Below, piece after piece: positions 37,986-48,804 of a stretch of DNA of 60,000 bases. The notes under the pieces were generated by a model. It was not told the DNA's origin and searched no databases. It saw nothing but the letters and a program-made list of their open reading frames with translations. The DNA comes from Cristatella mucedo (taxonomy: Eukaryota; Bryozoa; Phylactolaemata; Cristatellidae). The stretch's first letter is position 1. Every line of letters begins with the position of its first letter. The position numbers were made by a program, and so were the translations under genes. The stretch is from the NCBI GenBank assembly GCA_009760855.2, contig WPIO01000122.1, positions 1,083,501 through 1,143,500 on the forward strand. The letters run 5' to 3'.

Positions 37986-37990
37986 CTTAC

Positions 37991-38356
37991 AAGTTCGGAA
38001 ACCTGTGCGGGCCATCACACCATTTGTTCCAAGCCCTTTAGTACAGCCCGATCCTAGCATAGGCAGACATCCATCTGGATAGGAGTATTGGCATCCTATA
38101 CTGGAACTGCAAATCTCTGGTATCACATATATGTTATAAAGGCGATTGGGAGATGCTGATATGCGAACATTCTGAAACCCCAGTGCTGTAGCTGCTACTC
38201 TCACTGTTGTGAATACACCAATGCCAGATCCGTCGACTTGGATCAAGTAAGAGGTTGCTGGAAGGTCGCTGTCTTGGACAAGTGTTGTCATAGATACTTG
38301 TAGATTATTGCATGTAGGGGTAGTAGTCACCGATGCAGTTAACAGTTGAGGGATCG
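37991..38356 (-). CDS. Exon: 121-residue extracellular module, possibly Fn3/Ig-like
   Basis: The acceptor is CTATATTTTAG and the donor is GTAAGT, a strong match. The exon has 366 bases, phase 1-1, with no stops. The product begins IPQLLTASVTTTPTC and is rich in alternating hydrophobic and Ser/Thr residues (SYLIQVDGSG, TTVRVAAT, NVRISASP, LYNIYVIP). It holds five cysteines, four of them in ICSSSIGCQYSYPDGCLPMLGSGC, and ends with ARTGFRT. The strand pattern and phase 1-1 boundaries suggest a complete beta-sandwich module (Fn3-like or a relative), but I do not recognise a family signature. It precedes the Fn3 half at 29175-29328. The next exon starts in phase 0, so at least one exon is missing between them. 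Confidence 0.62.
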
Positions 38357-40219
38357 CTAAAATATAGCACGGAAATTCGGAAATTAAATTTTTATGAGCC
38401 AGTGGCAAACAACACATATGCTGAAGAACTACATACAGAGCATAAAGGTAGCCAAACCATAGTATTAGTTAGTTAATTGCATCCTTTTAAGAAATTGAGA
38501 TAGATGGTAAGAATAATGAAATACTTCCAAAGGAACCAGACGCACTAGAATTTGACAGCTGCATATTAAGAAAAAGGACGAACTGGACCAAAAAGTCTGA
38601 AGTTAGCCTCCGGCACAGCAATGTGATGACGAAGTAAAGTACGTCGGCCAATGAACTCTTACACCGTACATTCACTTGTCGTCCATGAACAACCGTGAAA
38701 ATTTGGGGATGAAAGCCTAACGCGATTTCAGCAAGGTCATTACCGATTGCTGGAGGTCAATTCCTCTAGAATCGTGCAGTAATGTAAGCAGCAGCAGTAA
38801 TCGAAACGATTATGGGCAGTTCTTGAAGGAAATCATGGAGCCTCGATATGCAACGATTAATCAATCATATTAAAGGTAGGTAATTAGTTGTTCGCTACCC
38901 TGCCAGATTTAGACTGCAGTAGAACTTTAATTATTGTTCAACAATTTTCCCCAAAAGTAAAGAGCCACAATGACTTTGCCTGCATGATATTTAAGATTAT
39001 ATCTTACTTAAGAAACAGCCGGTCATGATTATGGCTAGCTGCAGTAGCATTTTCATACCAGATTCAGACCTCTTTGGTTACCTTTGCCATTTGCACAGAC
39101 TTGGCTATACCTTTGCACTCGAGCATAACTGTAAAAAAAAACACTTGACCATGTTTTATGATGCTGCTAGCAAACAAAACGCAATTTAAGGGCATAACCA
39201 GATAGTAAGCTGTTTTATAAATGATAGGCTTTTTTAAAAGCTCATTTTAAGGACTGGTCCTAAAAGCGCTAGAGCTGAAGTCGGCATTTTCGTGGCTATA
39301 TTGCTGCTTTCATAGCGATTCCATTGAGAATGTTAGGTGCCCACCCAAGAGCAAATGTTGGAAATAGAAGGTGGGCTAGAAATGACAAAGTTTAACACAC
39401 AAAAAGGCAGGTAGGAAACAGATGCTTTGCATTGAAGGTGTCATTGGTGTGAGAATGTAAGCCTGGATCATGCTTCAGGGTCACAGTACTAAGAGGCTAA
39501 CATTTATTGTTAAAACAGCTTGACCAACAATTATTACCTGAAATATACCTAACTTCAAAGGCTAGCATGATCGCAGCTGGACATTGACGGCTACCTTCTG
39601 ACCTATGGAACTTAGGTAGTACATGAACCACAGTATTGTCATACCAGTCTTCACCCAGTGAAGGCACTCAATAAGGAAAGGGGGAAATGCAGCTCACCAG
39701 GGGAAATCAAGCCGCATATAATCACTTCATAAATTACAGGTCTCATGCAAGAGTATTTGAAGAGATATGAAATTAACTGCTGTCATTGATAACATTCGAC
39801 AGTGCTTGTTCGGTTGATCACAGAAAGGCTCACAGTACCATGTAAGGGTTCCAACAAAACAGTCAAGAATGAGCATCATACACTTTCTAAATTATGTGTA
39901 CAATTAGTATAGGCCGTTTCCTATTCATAAAAAAGAGTTAACAATCACATTATCAGTGTGTCATTCTTAATGGTTAGGTCGGTTCATACGTTTGATCATC
40001 AGTAAATCTAGAATATAAACCTCCATATAAGTAGTCCAACAATGCCTTCGCTACCTTGACCATTGACGACTCATTGAACCAAAACAAGTACTTCACTATT
40101 GTGTTCGATTATCCAGATAATCAGAAATGAACGGTCAATTATAAAGGACACTCGGGAAAGGGTATATATCACATTTTGAACCAATGCGTATCAGAAATTA
40201 TGCAGAAGAAGATGCATAC

Positions 40220-40372
40220 TTATCCAGCATCCAGGAGGTAGAAATCGGTTGGTAGGGCAAAAAGTGAATTTGCATCCACCATACACGTCACAAGGTGAAG
40301 ATGACAACGTGCATGCATCAGAGTAACAGTTTTGAAGCAGGCATCCCGGACCAACGTAATTTTTTTGACAAC
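40220..40372 (-). CDS. Exon: short Cys-rich EGF-like module
   Basis: The acceptor TTTCAG and donor GTATGC delimit 153 bases, phase 1-1, and 50 residues with eight cysteines. The start, CQKNYVGPGCLLQNC, repeats the GWYGPGCQ-type motif of the EGF exon at 58354-58479, so this looks like the stub of one EGF repeat followed by a second, atypical Cys-rich repeat (SPCDVYGGCKFTFC, ending PPGCWI). It connects in phase to the FTP exon upstream and to the 37991-38356 exon downstream, where the junction codon gives CWI-T-IPQLL. It is not a canonical EGF domain; a divergent EGF or small disulphide knob is my reading from cysteine spacing only. Confidence 0.7.
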   Translation of the reverse strand, partial: VVKKITLVRDACFKTVTLMHARCHLHLVTCMVDANSLFALPTDFYLLDAG

Positions 40373-40469
40373 CTGAAATCGACAAGTAGATACCTATTGA
40401 GCCTACTAAAAAACCAGCCTAGGTATCCGAACTAGAGCTTTTAAGATTCAAATCACTTAACTGTGTATC

Positions 40470-40822
40470 AAACTGGCCTCAAATCCTTTGCTGACCCCGA
40501 CTTGTGTTCGTATGCTGCCGAAGCCTTGATTTATCCTCCGAATGACGTCACGACAGCTCCTGACTTTTCGACATTTTAAAGAATGTAAAAATCCTCTTTC
40601 AGTCGGCATTGTTTGGGTCATTGTGATTGGTTTTGTGTGTGTTTATGTTGCTGACACTAAACATACTACCACACATGTCGCATATATTTACATTCTGCCC
40701 CTGTTTATGTTTACTCAAACCATAGTATGCCTGTTAGGATGGTGAATATTAAAACGAATTATTTGATCATGCGTTCCGTACATCATGTATAAATTGCCTT
40801 GAAGTAGATTACGCTCTCTGCA
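40470..40822 (+). mobile_element. LINE A 3' fragment, degraded
   Basis: cctcaaatcctttgctgacc (NLKSFGDRAF), acattttaaagaatgtaaaa (TFKRNLKT) and gtttgggtcattgtgattgg (FSGSL stop) are followed by a 3' UTR relic with gctgacactaaacatactac and the tail word aattgccttgaagtagatta. Many changes suggest an old copy. Confidence 0.7.
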
Positions 40823-40947
40823 GTGATGTACCAATGTGACATTACTACTACGTTAATCACTATTGAAATACAGGGCTCATTTCTGCCCAACCAGCTCAAT
40901 CATAACAATAATAATGATAACAAAAAAAGATATTCGCATAGAATATT

Positions 40948-41137
40948 CAGAGAGCCTCTCCCTAAGACAGTATTTCCGCGACCCTTTAATGCAGTTCCTC
41001 ATGTTGCAGTGACCCCAACCATAAAATTATCCTGTGGAAAATGTGGAAATGCGTGTTTTCGGATGGTCTTAGGCGACCACTGTGGAAGATTCGTTAGACC
41101 CCCAAAGGGATCACGACCCACAGATTGAGAACCTCTA
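40948..41137 (-). mobile_element. SPIN-like (Space Invader) non-autonomous hAT element
   Basis: On the minus strand it starts agaggttctcaatctgtggg, then tcgtgatccctttgggggtc, followed by ggtcgcctaagaccatccga and aaacacgc. After a central part comes ataattttatggttggggtc, then caacatgaggaactgcatta and aagggtcgcgg. From memory these words follow the consensus of SPIN/URR1 hAT MITEs (TIR CAGxGGTTCTCAACCT, ACCCCTTTGGGGGTCG, GTCGCCTAAGACCATC, TTATGGTTGGGGTCAC). The left-hand terminus (40948-40963) is eroded. The bases next to the right-hand end (41138-41145) read ctctagaa, the nTCTAGAn target typical of these hATs, but a matching copy on the other side is not convincing. No transposase is encoded. 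Confidence 0.75.
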
Positions 41138-41365
41138 CTCTAGAAGCTTTACATATGAATTAATCGTAAAACCAAAATCCACTAGTACAACGCGATCTAT
41201 TGTTTAAGACTGTAGTTATAATGTAGAGGCCTGTTACACAAACAACGTCCAAATACAACTGAATAGCATGTTATTATACGTTCAAAATTATAGTAAATGA
41301 GCATGCACAACAAGAGTAAATTTTAAAATATAGTTGCCAAAATTACTAATAACATTAATAGTAAC

Positions 41366-41545
41366 TGCAATAAAGCACTTAATGAAGCTCTCTCAGATAA
41401 CTCAATCTCTATCTAGGCGCTGTACATTTGCTGCAAAGGAAACACGATTGAATAGTTACTGTGCTGCATTCTCAATAAAAAACAAGAAAAAAACACGGTT
41501 TGGGGTGACATGCACAGGGTCAGCATGCAAGTGAGGTTAGTCAAC
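41366..41545 (-). mobile_element. LINE A 3' UTR fragment
   Basis: agcacttaatgaagctctct, caatctctatctaggcgctg and acatgcacagggtcagcatg are the reverse complement of the LINE A hairpin and 3' UTR. About 180 bases remain, and no coding part is left. Confidence 0.78.
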
Positions 41546-42024
41546 ATTGATTGAGACTACCCGTGAGGATAACAGGTTGAACATTCAAGGGTAGGAGCAG
41601 GACTTGCTGTTAGAGACCATGTGTACCAGAACTAGCTTTCGAAATTGAATAAAAATTTCTGGCTAATCCCGAATCAACATCCTATATAGTTTGGAAAAAA
41701 ACACAGCTTCATAAGCATAAATACAAAAGCCCTAATGATGATGAAATCACCATTGGCATTTTTTGTATAGTTAAGTCGCTTAAATGAGCTTGCTGTTGAA
41801 GGGTTCTTTACAGACGTTCGATTCCAATGTCCATATGTTCTGGCTGTCCTCGAAAATGTACCTAAACTATTTGTGGAGCTCACCAGACTGTTATTACTAG
41901 GACCATCGGCAAAGGGAGCCAGACTATTAAAATACGTAGATATAATTTCTTTGCATAGTACCCTAAAAGAAAGTAATCTCAATACAGACACTTTACTAGA
42001 GTCACTGGGCTCAGGCCCATGACC

Positions 42025-42105
42025 TTATTTTATGTTATGTATCTCCGTCTGTAACTCCACAAAGTCTTAAAGACCATGTGGGTGTTACGCAGGAGAATTG
42101 GTCAT
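42025..42105 (-). mobile_element. LINE B 3' terminal fragment
   Basis: ttatgtatctccgtctgtaa, ctccacaaagtc and gaccatgtgggtgttacgca are the reverse complement of the LINE B 3' UTR. Confidence 0.78.
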
Positions 42106-42199
42106 TTAATTAGTAGCACCACCTCTACTGCTAGCTATCAAGTCCAATCCCAGTCTAAGATTGAAGACGGTATTCCATGGTGGCCTGCAAAGACTTTAC

Positions 42200-42720
42200 T
42201 GATCTCTCCGTCATTGTGTAGGCTAGGATATTGTGACTCCATATTTTTGGGCTAATCCAAACTGTCATTAGGCTACTGCAGCTCGTGATGACTATGGCTG
42301 CAAGGTTAGTCGAGAAATTCGGGAGCTTTAAATATGTGTCTCCTTTGCTGAAGGAACTGTAATTGGCCCAGACTCATCAACCAAAAAAGAGTAAAACTAC
42401 TATGCTGATCATAAAGGCCGGTCATGGCTTGGCTCCTATATACCTAGCTTAATTGCTGCCCCACTAACAGCCATTTCGAGTCTTCAGTTCATCTAAAGAC
42501 GATAAATAAGCTGTGTCATTTCTACAATTAAAGAATATCGGATAAGGAAGCTTTAGCCATACCGGTCCTGGATTATGGAACGTACTAAAACTATTCGGAG
42601 GCAACATCTGGCTTGGGCACGTCCTTCCAGCCATCCTGAGTTGCTGTTTCCCTGCTACTAACTTTCTTGACTAACTTCCACCCTTAGCCCTGCTTTTTAC
42701 TTTATCTTCGTAGCATGTGA
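42200..42720 (+). mobile_element. LINE B RT-tail fragment, degraded
   Basis: The words gtctcctttgctgaaggaac (SPLLKELG), ccggtcatggcttggctcct (SHGLAPSY), tagccataccggtcctggat (FSSAAPRLW-like) follow LINE B at 32.5-32.8 kb. It lies close to, but opposite, the fragment at 42025-42105. Confidence 0.7.
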
Positions 42721-42824
42721 TGAATGGAAATAATAATTTTAAATTTGATGTAGCACCATAACAGAACTAAATCTATTTCTATGAACTTATAATTGCTTTA
42801 GGTTTTTATCATGTAATCAAGTCA

Positions 42825-44450
42825 GGAGATTACGTGTCGAAAGTCAGGAGCGATTTCCAGACATTGGGAGCATACTAACTAAAGGCAGGATCTCCGAACG
42901 ATTTGAGGTTAGTAAGAGGTATAGGCAAACGATTAGATTCCGAAAAGCTGGTGGTACGATGCTTAGCCTGATGGGGAAGCAGATCTAATGGGTAGGCTGA
43001 ATCAAAAGAAATAACTGACCTGACAGCGAGAGGAAAGCCTTTAAGTCGACGCATTATTTGGCTGGAAGCCTCAGCATGTCGTCTAGAAGTAGTGTGATGA
43101 GGCAACTGCAACCCTAACGACAGAAAAGCCTAGCTGCAGAGTTTAGCACGAGCTGTAAGTGCCTGATTACACAGGTCAGTAAACCTGCAAGCAGTGAGTT
43201 AGAGAAGTAGTGACAGGATGTCAGAAATGCATGGACCAATTTAGATGTGCCATCCATGTTTAGAAAAGCCTGAATTTTAGCAATGTTATGTAACTGAAAG
43301 TAAGCGGCTTGGCTATGGAACTGGTGTAGTCGTGTTATGAAAAGTCACTTCCGAACATGACATGTACATTTTGTGCAAAATCAACAGGAGATATGTTGGC
43401 AGATCCGATTTTTAGCTTTAACCTTTCCGATTTCTGAATCACACTCGGTTTTCCCGTAACCAGTAAGTTGGTTTTGTAATCATTCAATTTAAGAAGATTC
43501 GCTGCCATATATCAATTCATGCAGCAAGGAAGTTTAGAGAATTTGACATGCTCGAGAGCCGGAAGGGATCGAAGCAGAGGTACAACTGAGTGTAATCTGC
43601 ATAAAAGTGAAAGCCTAGACCGTGCCTGGCAATCACGTCAGCCAGAGGAAGAGCACACAGGGTGAAAGAACGTGATCAGGCACAGCGCCCTGAGGTACCC
43701 CATATTTCACATGTTCCTTGGATGATCTACACCAATTTATATTACCACACTGAATGCTACCACTGAGATAGAACCTCAAACATGGCAATAGTGCCAGCGA
43801 TGGCCAGGCAGAGGAGAGGCTCTCAAAAGAACTCGATGATCAAAAGCCTCAAAAGTAGTCAACAGATCGAGCGAAACAAGCAGAGAGACTATAGATAAGT
43901 CTACATTCCTACGTAGATGGTAACACACCTGAATCAATGCCGACTCTGTGGAGCGATTAGCTCTAAAACCAGTCCAAAAAAACATTCAAGCAAGGTTTGG
44001 AGTTGCAATGAATGAATTCAGCCGGTCCGCCACGACTAGCTTCAGTATCTTTTAACGAGAGGTAGATGGGAGACTGGAAAAAGTTGCTTGAGTTCTTTGG
44101 GTCTATTTATGCTCTCCTGAGCAGCCGTATGTCTACAGCCTTTTTGAGATGTGCAGAGACACGACCTGAGATTAATGACATACTTATGATGGTATGCATG
44201 GTAGCAGCAGATCGATGCATCGTAGAAGGAGGAAATTGAGAATGTGGGGCATGGGATTAGTTTTCTTCTTTGATCAGGATATGAACTTCAGTATGAGGTC
44301 ACTAGAGATCTCCTTGAATGTAGATATTGAGGTACTGCATGAAATTGAGGGACATAATTCCAGCGGATGCTACCATCTAAGGAATGGACTAACTGATATT
44401 GTCTATATCGGTTGACAAATAAGACAGAAAAACGATCAGCTAGATCAGGA
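42825..44450 (-). mobile_element. LINE A copy, linker through RT tail, degraded
   Basis: Read on the minus strand: DRFSRFF-like linker near 44440, CMHRSAATMHT-like region, FRANRSTESALIQV at 43.95 kb, a VSLDLLTTFEAFDH motif A relic, the YADD region near 43.6 kb, and the tail HQAKHRTTSFSESN, NLKSFGDPAF at 42.88-43.0 kb. It is about 1.6 kb with frequent stops and frameshifts, and the 3' UTR is not recognisable. Confidence 0.85.
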
Positions 44451-45149
44451 GTCAGAAAAGCTTTTCAGACTACTAGACCATTTCAGGAGGTCAAAAAGGT
44501 ACACTTAAGCCAAAGAAACCATGCCCACTCTGCCGGGTCAGATGAGTGGGCCACGCCAGATGAACTAACAGTCGCAACATATGCACAGACATACATGCAC
44601 TGCAACTATAGGAGTACACACTTATCATCCCTCTCTAGTCAGGTGCTTCCGTTTCATAATAGCTCCTGACGTCGGTTCTAAAAATGAACGTGGGCCACAG
44701 CTTGAGCTGCAACCAGCAGTAATGAAGGAGAACAAAACCACGATAATTCAACTAGGCCGAAACAGATAATAATTAATTATGGGGCGTTAGGCCGGATTGG
44801 AGTACTAGCTAAACCAAATCTGACCTAAAGGCCGGAATTTTGCCAACCTCCGAGCTAGATCATCAAAGAGATCACGAGGTAAGGAGCTAACATGATAAGG
44901 CAACTTTTTATTAGCTATGCTTGCTGTTGCACACAGAGCATGATTAAAGTATGGATCTTGCCAATCATGTAATGAATGAGATTGTTGTCATTTTACTTCA
45001 GTTCGTGGCAGCTTATTTTATTCATGATATGTTTATTACAGTCACTTGCTTGATCGCATTATGGTGATGCTTAAACTCTTGCAGATAGCTTTAAGGCTCA
45101 ATCAGATATTAAAAGGTCATTATAGGGCCAAAGCACGAGGCTAAGTTGT

Positions 45150-45296
45150 AACTTATTTATTAAAAATACAATTCATTTATATACCGCCCTAGGAGAACTT
45201 AATCTCTATTCAGGCGCTTCACATTTGCCACAAGACTCGAACCCACGACATTGGCCAGGCCTTGGTCGGGGCGAGCACCTTAACTACGTGGCCAAA
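45150..45296 (-). mobile_element. SINE-B, best-preserved copy
   Basis: The minus strand runs: tggccacgtagttaaggtgc (A box), tcgccccgaccaaggcctgg, tgtcgtgggttcgagtcttg (B box), caaatgtgaagcgcctgaat, agagattaagttctcctagg, gcggtatataaatgaat, then an A/T-rich end. The tRNA-like head is joined to a tail that closely follows the LINE A 3' end (caaatgtaaagcgcctagaa, agagattaagttctctgagg, gcgct). The length is about 145 bases. Confidence 0.85.
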
Positions 45297-45399
45297 AACT
45301 AAAGCTGTGGGCAGCATGAGATTGCCAACATTAGCTAAATTAAGAACTTGTCATTGAGACAACCAAGTAAATTAGCAGCTGGAACTCAAAAAACCTAGG

Positions 45400-46060
45400 C
45401 TGAGGATAACGTTCGGGAGCCCTGTGGCCACAAATCAATACTGGGAGTAAAATACTGGTAGCTATAACGACTGGAAGAGATCAAAGCAAAGGTACAACTG
45501 AGTGGCATCTGAATACAAGTTAAACCCTACTGTGCCTTGCAATCACACCGGCAAGAGGGAGATTATAACTCGCGAAAAGAATAGGACCAAGCACAGAGCC
45601 TTATGATGCCCCATATTTCGGAGCTACCTCGGATGATCTTCGTCAATTCACATCGATACTCTGGAGTCTCCCACTGAGATACGACATGAATCGTTGCATT
45701 TCAGTGCCAGTGATGCCCAGGCGAGATAAGAGGCACGTAATAAGAACTTTGTGATCGAGAGCATCGAAAGCTGCCAAAACAATCCAGCAAAACAAGCAGA
45801 GGTACTCTAGCTAAGTCAGCATTCCCAAACATGTTGTTATACACTCGAAGCAATAATGACTCTGTGGATCGATTAGTACTGAAATCAGACTGGAACTTAC
45901 TAGCAAGGTTTGAAGTCTCAAGTTAGGAGTTCAGCGGGTCTGCGGTTATGTATTTAAGTATCTTTGATGTAAACAGTAGAAGGAACACTGGGTAAATAGA
46001 AAGGTCTACTAAGTGCCTTTGCAGAAATGTATGTAGTCTGTGCATATCGTATAAGATATT
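45400..46060 (-). mobile_element. LINE A reverse transcriptase fragment
   Basis: The minus strand carries ctcagtgggagactccagag, gagctccgaaatatggggca, ggtcctattcttttcgcgag and cagatgccactcagttgtac, which are the RT motif B and YADD region of LINE A. Both ends are missing. Confidence 0.82.
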
Positions 46061-46119
46061 GAAGACTGTTTCAAACTGCGTTAAAAAGCAGACTGTGTTT
46101 TAACAATGTATTTCCTAAG

Positions 46120-46258
46120 CTTTCACGAACTTGCTCCAGAGGTCCAGTGTTCGAATCCTGCAATGGTAAATCTCTATCGCTGCTGCAAGCAGTTGTGATA
46201 GCCGCAAAGGCTCTGCTGTCGCAATACAAAAGAGGTTGCTAAATCACCAAGTATTAGT
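46120..46258 (+). mobile_element. SINE-A copy, degraded head
   Basis: It contains ccagtgttcgaatcctgcaa (B box), atctctatcgctgctgcaag, gtgatagccgcaaaggctct, gctgtcgcaatacaaaagag, ttgctaaatcaccaagtatt. It lies directly upstream, on the plus strand, of FTP exon 46583-46813. Confidence 0.78.
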
Positions 46259-46582
46259 TGTTAGTATAACTTGGGGTAGACATATCTCTGATGACCTTCT
46301 GGATGACTTTAACGAAACAAAATGACATTTCAATCGGTAATACAATAAATAAAATAGTGACCATGCTCAAAAAAATACTCAGCGACGAGTTTAGCATATC
46401 ATTGATTTACTTGATAAACACGAATATCACTTCTTTAAAAACTCCAAAGACTCAACTTTAAGCAAATGAGTAGAACTGTTTTCATTTTTATGGTTAGCTT
46501 CAAATTGCATGACTCAGTATTGCCAAAGTATCAGTAAATCAAGATTGAGTCATCACTAAGGTGCAACTTAGGAGGTACATAC

Positions 46583-46813
46583 CTTGATATAAGAATCCAT
46601 AGATGTAAACTTCACACAGCGCTAACAAGTTCTCTTTTGTCGGGCCGAGGTAAACTGCAACCTTTTTACCAATGGCTAAAGATGTACAGGAATAGCTGCT
46701 GCCGGTTGCACTAGGAATGTTTGCTGAGTAGGCACAAGTACTCCAAGAATAAGGATTCGGATCGCCTGGTGTATCGTTGGTGTACAGGATATAGAAATTC
46801 GATAAACGGTATG
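46583..46813 (-). CDS. Exon: C-terminal half of FTP domain
   Basis: The acceptor is a T-rich run ending in GTAG and the donor is GTATGT. The exon has 231 bases, phase 1-1, and encodes 76 residues. It opens with YRLSNFYILYTND, which corresponds to the 'ERLSNFxIxVG' segment of fucolectins and supplies the second conserved arginine, seven residues after the first. It ends with VAVYLGPTKENLLALCEVYIYG, the diagnostic 'rvxlpgxxxxLxLCEVxVyG' end of FTP domains. The whole domain is therefore split over two equal-length phase-1 exons. The two cysteines in between (STCAYS and SYSCTS) fit the disulphide positions of the family. It joins in phase to 40220-40372 as ...FLYQG|CQKNYVGPGC. The intron to the previous exon (46814-50621) holds LINE A copies and a SINE. 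Confidence 0.88.
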
Positions 46814-47289
46814 CTACAAAAAAAAAACATTTTTGTGCACAGTATATATATTATAAATATGTTCATTTGCCGACACCACTTGTTTAAATTAAGGGCAAAG
46901 CTAGCAACGCAGATATGTATGATAACCTGCAAAGATCAGGGCTGCAACGAACTGCTGCTGCTGTGTGACTTTTTATAGTAATTACTAATCCTTGGTCAAC
47001 TAACACTACACATCAGTGGCTACCCTACACGCGAATTTGTTAAGGAAGATCCAATCACCGTCCAGGTTTGGCAGCACTGGGTATGTCCTTATATAGACGT
47101 TAATACGCTTGCATTTAAATCTAAACTTTACAATGATGGTACAAATAAGAGATTTACTCTATGTAGCTAATGTAGGATTCTCAATTTACCGCCACTTAAA
47201 ACATATAGCCAATTTAAACCTATAGGACCCAAGAGCTTGATTTAAATGAATATAAGTTCAGAAGATTGCAGAATATAAAATATAGAATG

Positions 47290-47420
47290 TTGTTTGCATG
47301 GTGCCCTAGGAGAGGTAGACCAGTATTCTGGTGCGGCACGAATGCAACGAAGCTCGTGCCTACGGACTTTAAATACATTCACCTTGACCTTGGTCGTGTG
47401 AGCAGGTTAACCACTGTTTC
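47290..47420 (-). mobile_element. Possible SINE-B relic
   Basis: tgccctaggagaggtagacc, accttgaccttggtcgtgtg and gcaggttaaccactg are in the same order as the tail, middle and A-box regions of SINE-B, but the central B box is not recognisable. Confidence 0.45.
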
Positions 47421-47508
47421 AAACAAGCTCAGGACTAAGAGCAGTAAGGCAATTACCACAATACATTTTGGCACAGCTTCAATAAGCATGAATAGGCACG
47501 TGGCTAAT

Positions 47509-48560
47509 GCACCTTTGCTTTGACCCCTCCCAGCCTTCGAGCACCTCAAATTCTCTAAACTCACTTGCTGCATGCGTTGATGACATCCGCACATGGATGG
47601 CAGCAAATTTTCTAAAACTAAACTGTGACAAAACCAACTTACTAGTTATGGGCAAACCCAGTGTGATTCAGAGATTGGAAAGGCTGTCTCTCAAAATTGG
47701 CTCTGCCAGCATATCTCCTGTCGAATCAGCTCGAAATCTAGGCGTCATATTCCAAAGCGACCTCTCCTTAGACGACCATATCAGCTCCACAGTCAAATCT
47801 GCTTATTTTCAGATTCATAACATTGCTAAAATTCGGGCTTGTTTAGATAAGGATACCACGTCTAAGTTGGTCCAGGCATTCGTGATATCTCGTCTCGACT
47901 TCTGCAACTCACTGCTTACTGGCCTACCAGCATGTGCGAACAGGCGATTGCAGCTGGTGCAAAACTCTGCAGCTAGGCTTGTCTGTCGTGAGCTTCGCAG
48001 TTGCCACTTCACTCCACTTCTCGCCGACCTGCACTGGCTCCCAGTCAACCAACGGATTGACCTCAAGGTTTTGTAACTCACTTTTAGGTCCCTTCATTCT
48101 ATGGCTCCAGCCTATCTCTCCGACATACTCCCCCATCAGGCCAAGCATCGTACCACCTGCTTTTCGGAATCCAACAGTCTAGAAATACCTCGTGGAAACC
48201 TTAAATCCTCTGGAGACCGTGCATTTAGTTCGTATGCTCCCAAAGCCTGGAACTCTCTCCCGACCTGCGTCTGAACATCCCCTGACCTGACCACATTTAA
48301 AAGGAACTTAAAAACACACCTATTTAGGACAGCATTTAGTGGGTCCCTGTGATTCGTCCTTAACGTGCTTATGCGTGCTGACACTGTGCATGCTGCCACT
48401 AACCACATTTGCATGCTGACCCTGTGCATGTCACCCCTAACCATGTTATTCATTTTGTTTGTTTTTCAAGCATGATTTTACCTACCATTCAATTGCATTT
48501 CCCTTTGCAGCAAATGTAAAGCGCCTAGAAAGAGATTAAGTTCTCTGAGGGTGCTTTATT
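47509..48560 (+). mobile_element. LINE A, 5'-truncated, well preserved
   Basis: It starts in the RT just after YADD (LCFDPSQPSSTSNSLNSLAA) and stays open to 48076 (CNSLLTGLPACANRRLQLVQ; LHWLPVNQRIDL), then a TAA replaces the Ser codon after KVL. The rest of the tail, the 3' UTR and the hairpin follow to gtgctttatt, where a SINE-A begins in place of the ATT repeats. It is very similar to 18.4-19.5 kb. Confidence 0.9.
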
Positions 48561-48731
48561 AAATGGCTCACTAGGTAAGGTGGTTGCTTTTCACGACCTC
48601 GGCCCCGAGGTCGTGGGTTCGAATCTTGTGGTGGGCGATCCTTTATCGCCACTGCAAGCGATGGTGATAGCCGTCAAGGCTCTTCTGTCGCTATACAAGA
48701 AGAGGCCGTTAAATCAGCTAGTATTTTTTTT
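48561..48731 (+). mobile_element. SINE-A, best-preserved copy
   Basis: The head is tggctcactaggtaaggtgg (A box), then ccccgaggtcgtgggttcga with a perfect B box ggttcgaatc. The body is ggcgatcctttatcgccact, gcaagcgatggtgatagccg, tcaaggctcttctgtcgcta, tacaagaagaggccgttaaa and tcagctagtattttttttac. An ATT run at 48735-48754 may be the SINE tail or the displaced LINE A tail. This is a pol III tRNA-derived SINE, not a functional tRNA gene. Confidence 0.85.
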
Positions 48732-48804
48732 ACATTGTTATTATTATTATTATAACATTCAGACCGATATTACCCAGCTTCGACACGACAAAGATAAAAG
48801 AATT

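Noticed and set aside
48561-48640. Possible functional tRNA gene (good B box)
   Set aside because: The cloverleaf cannot be closed, and the same head with the same non-tRNA body occurs several times, so it is a SINE.
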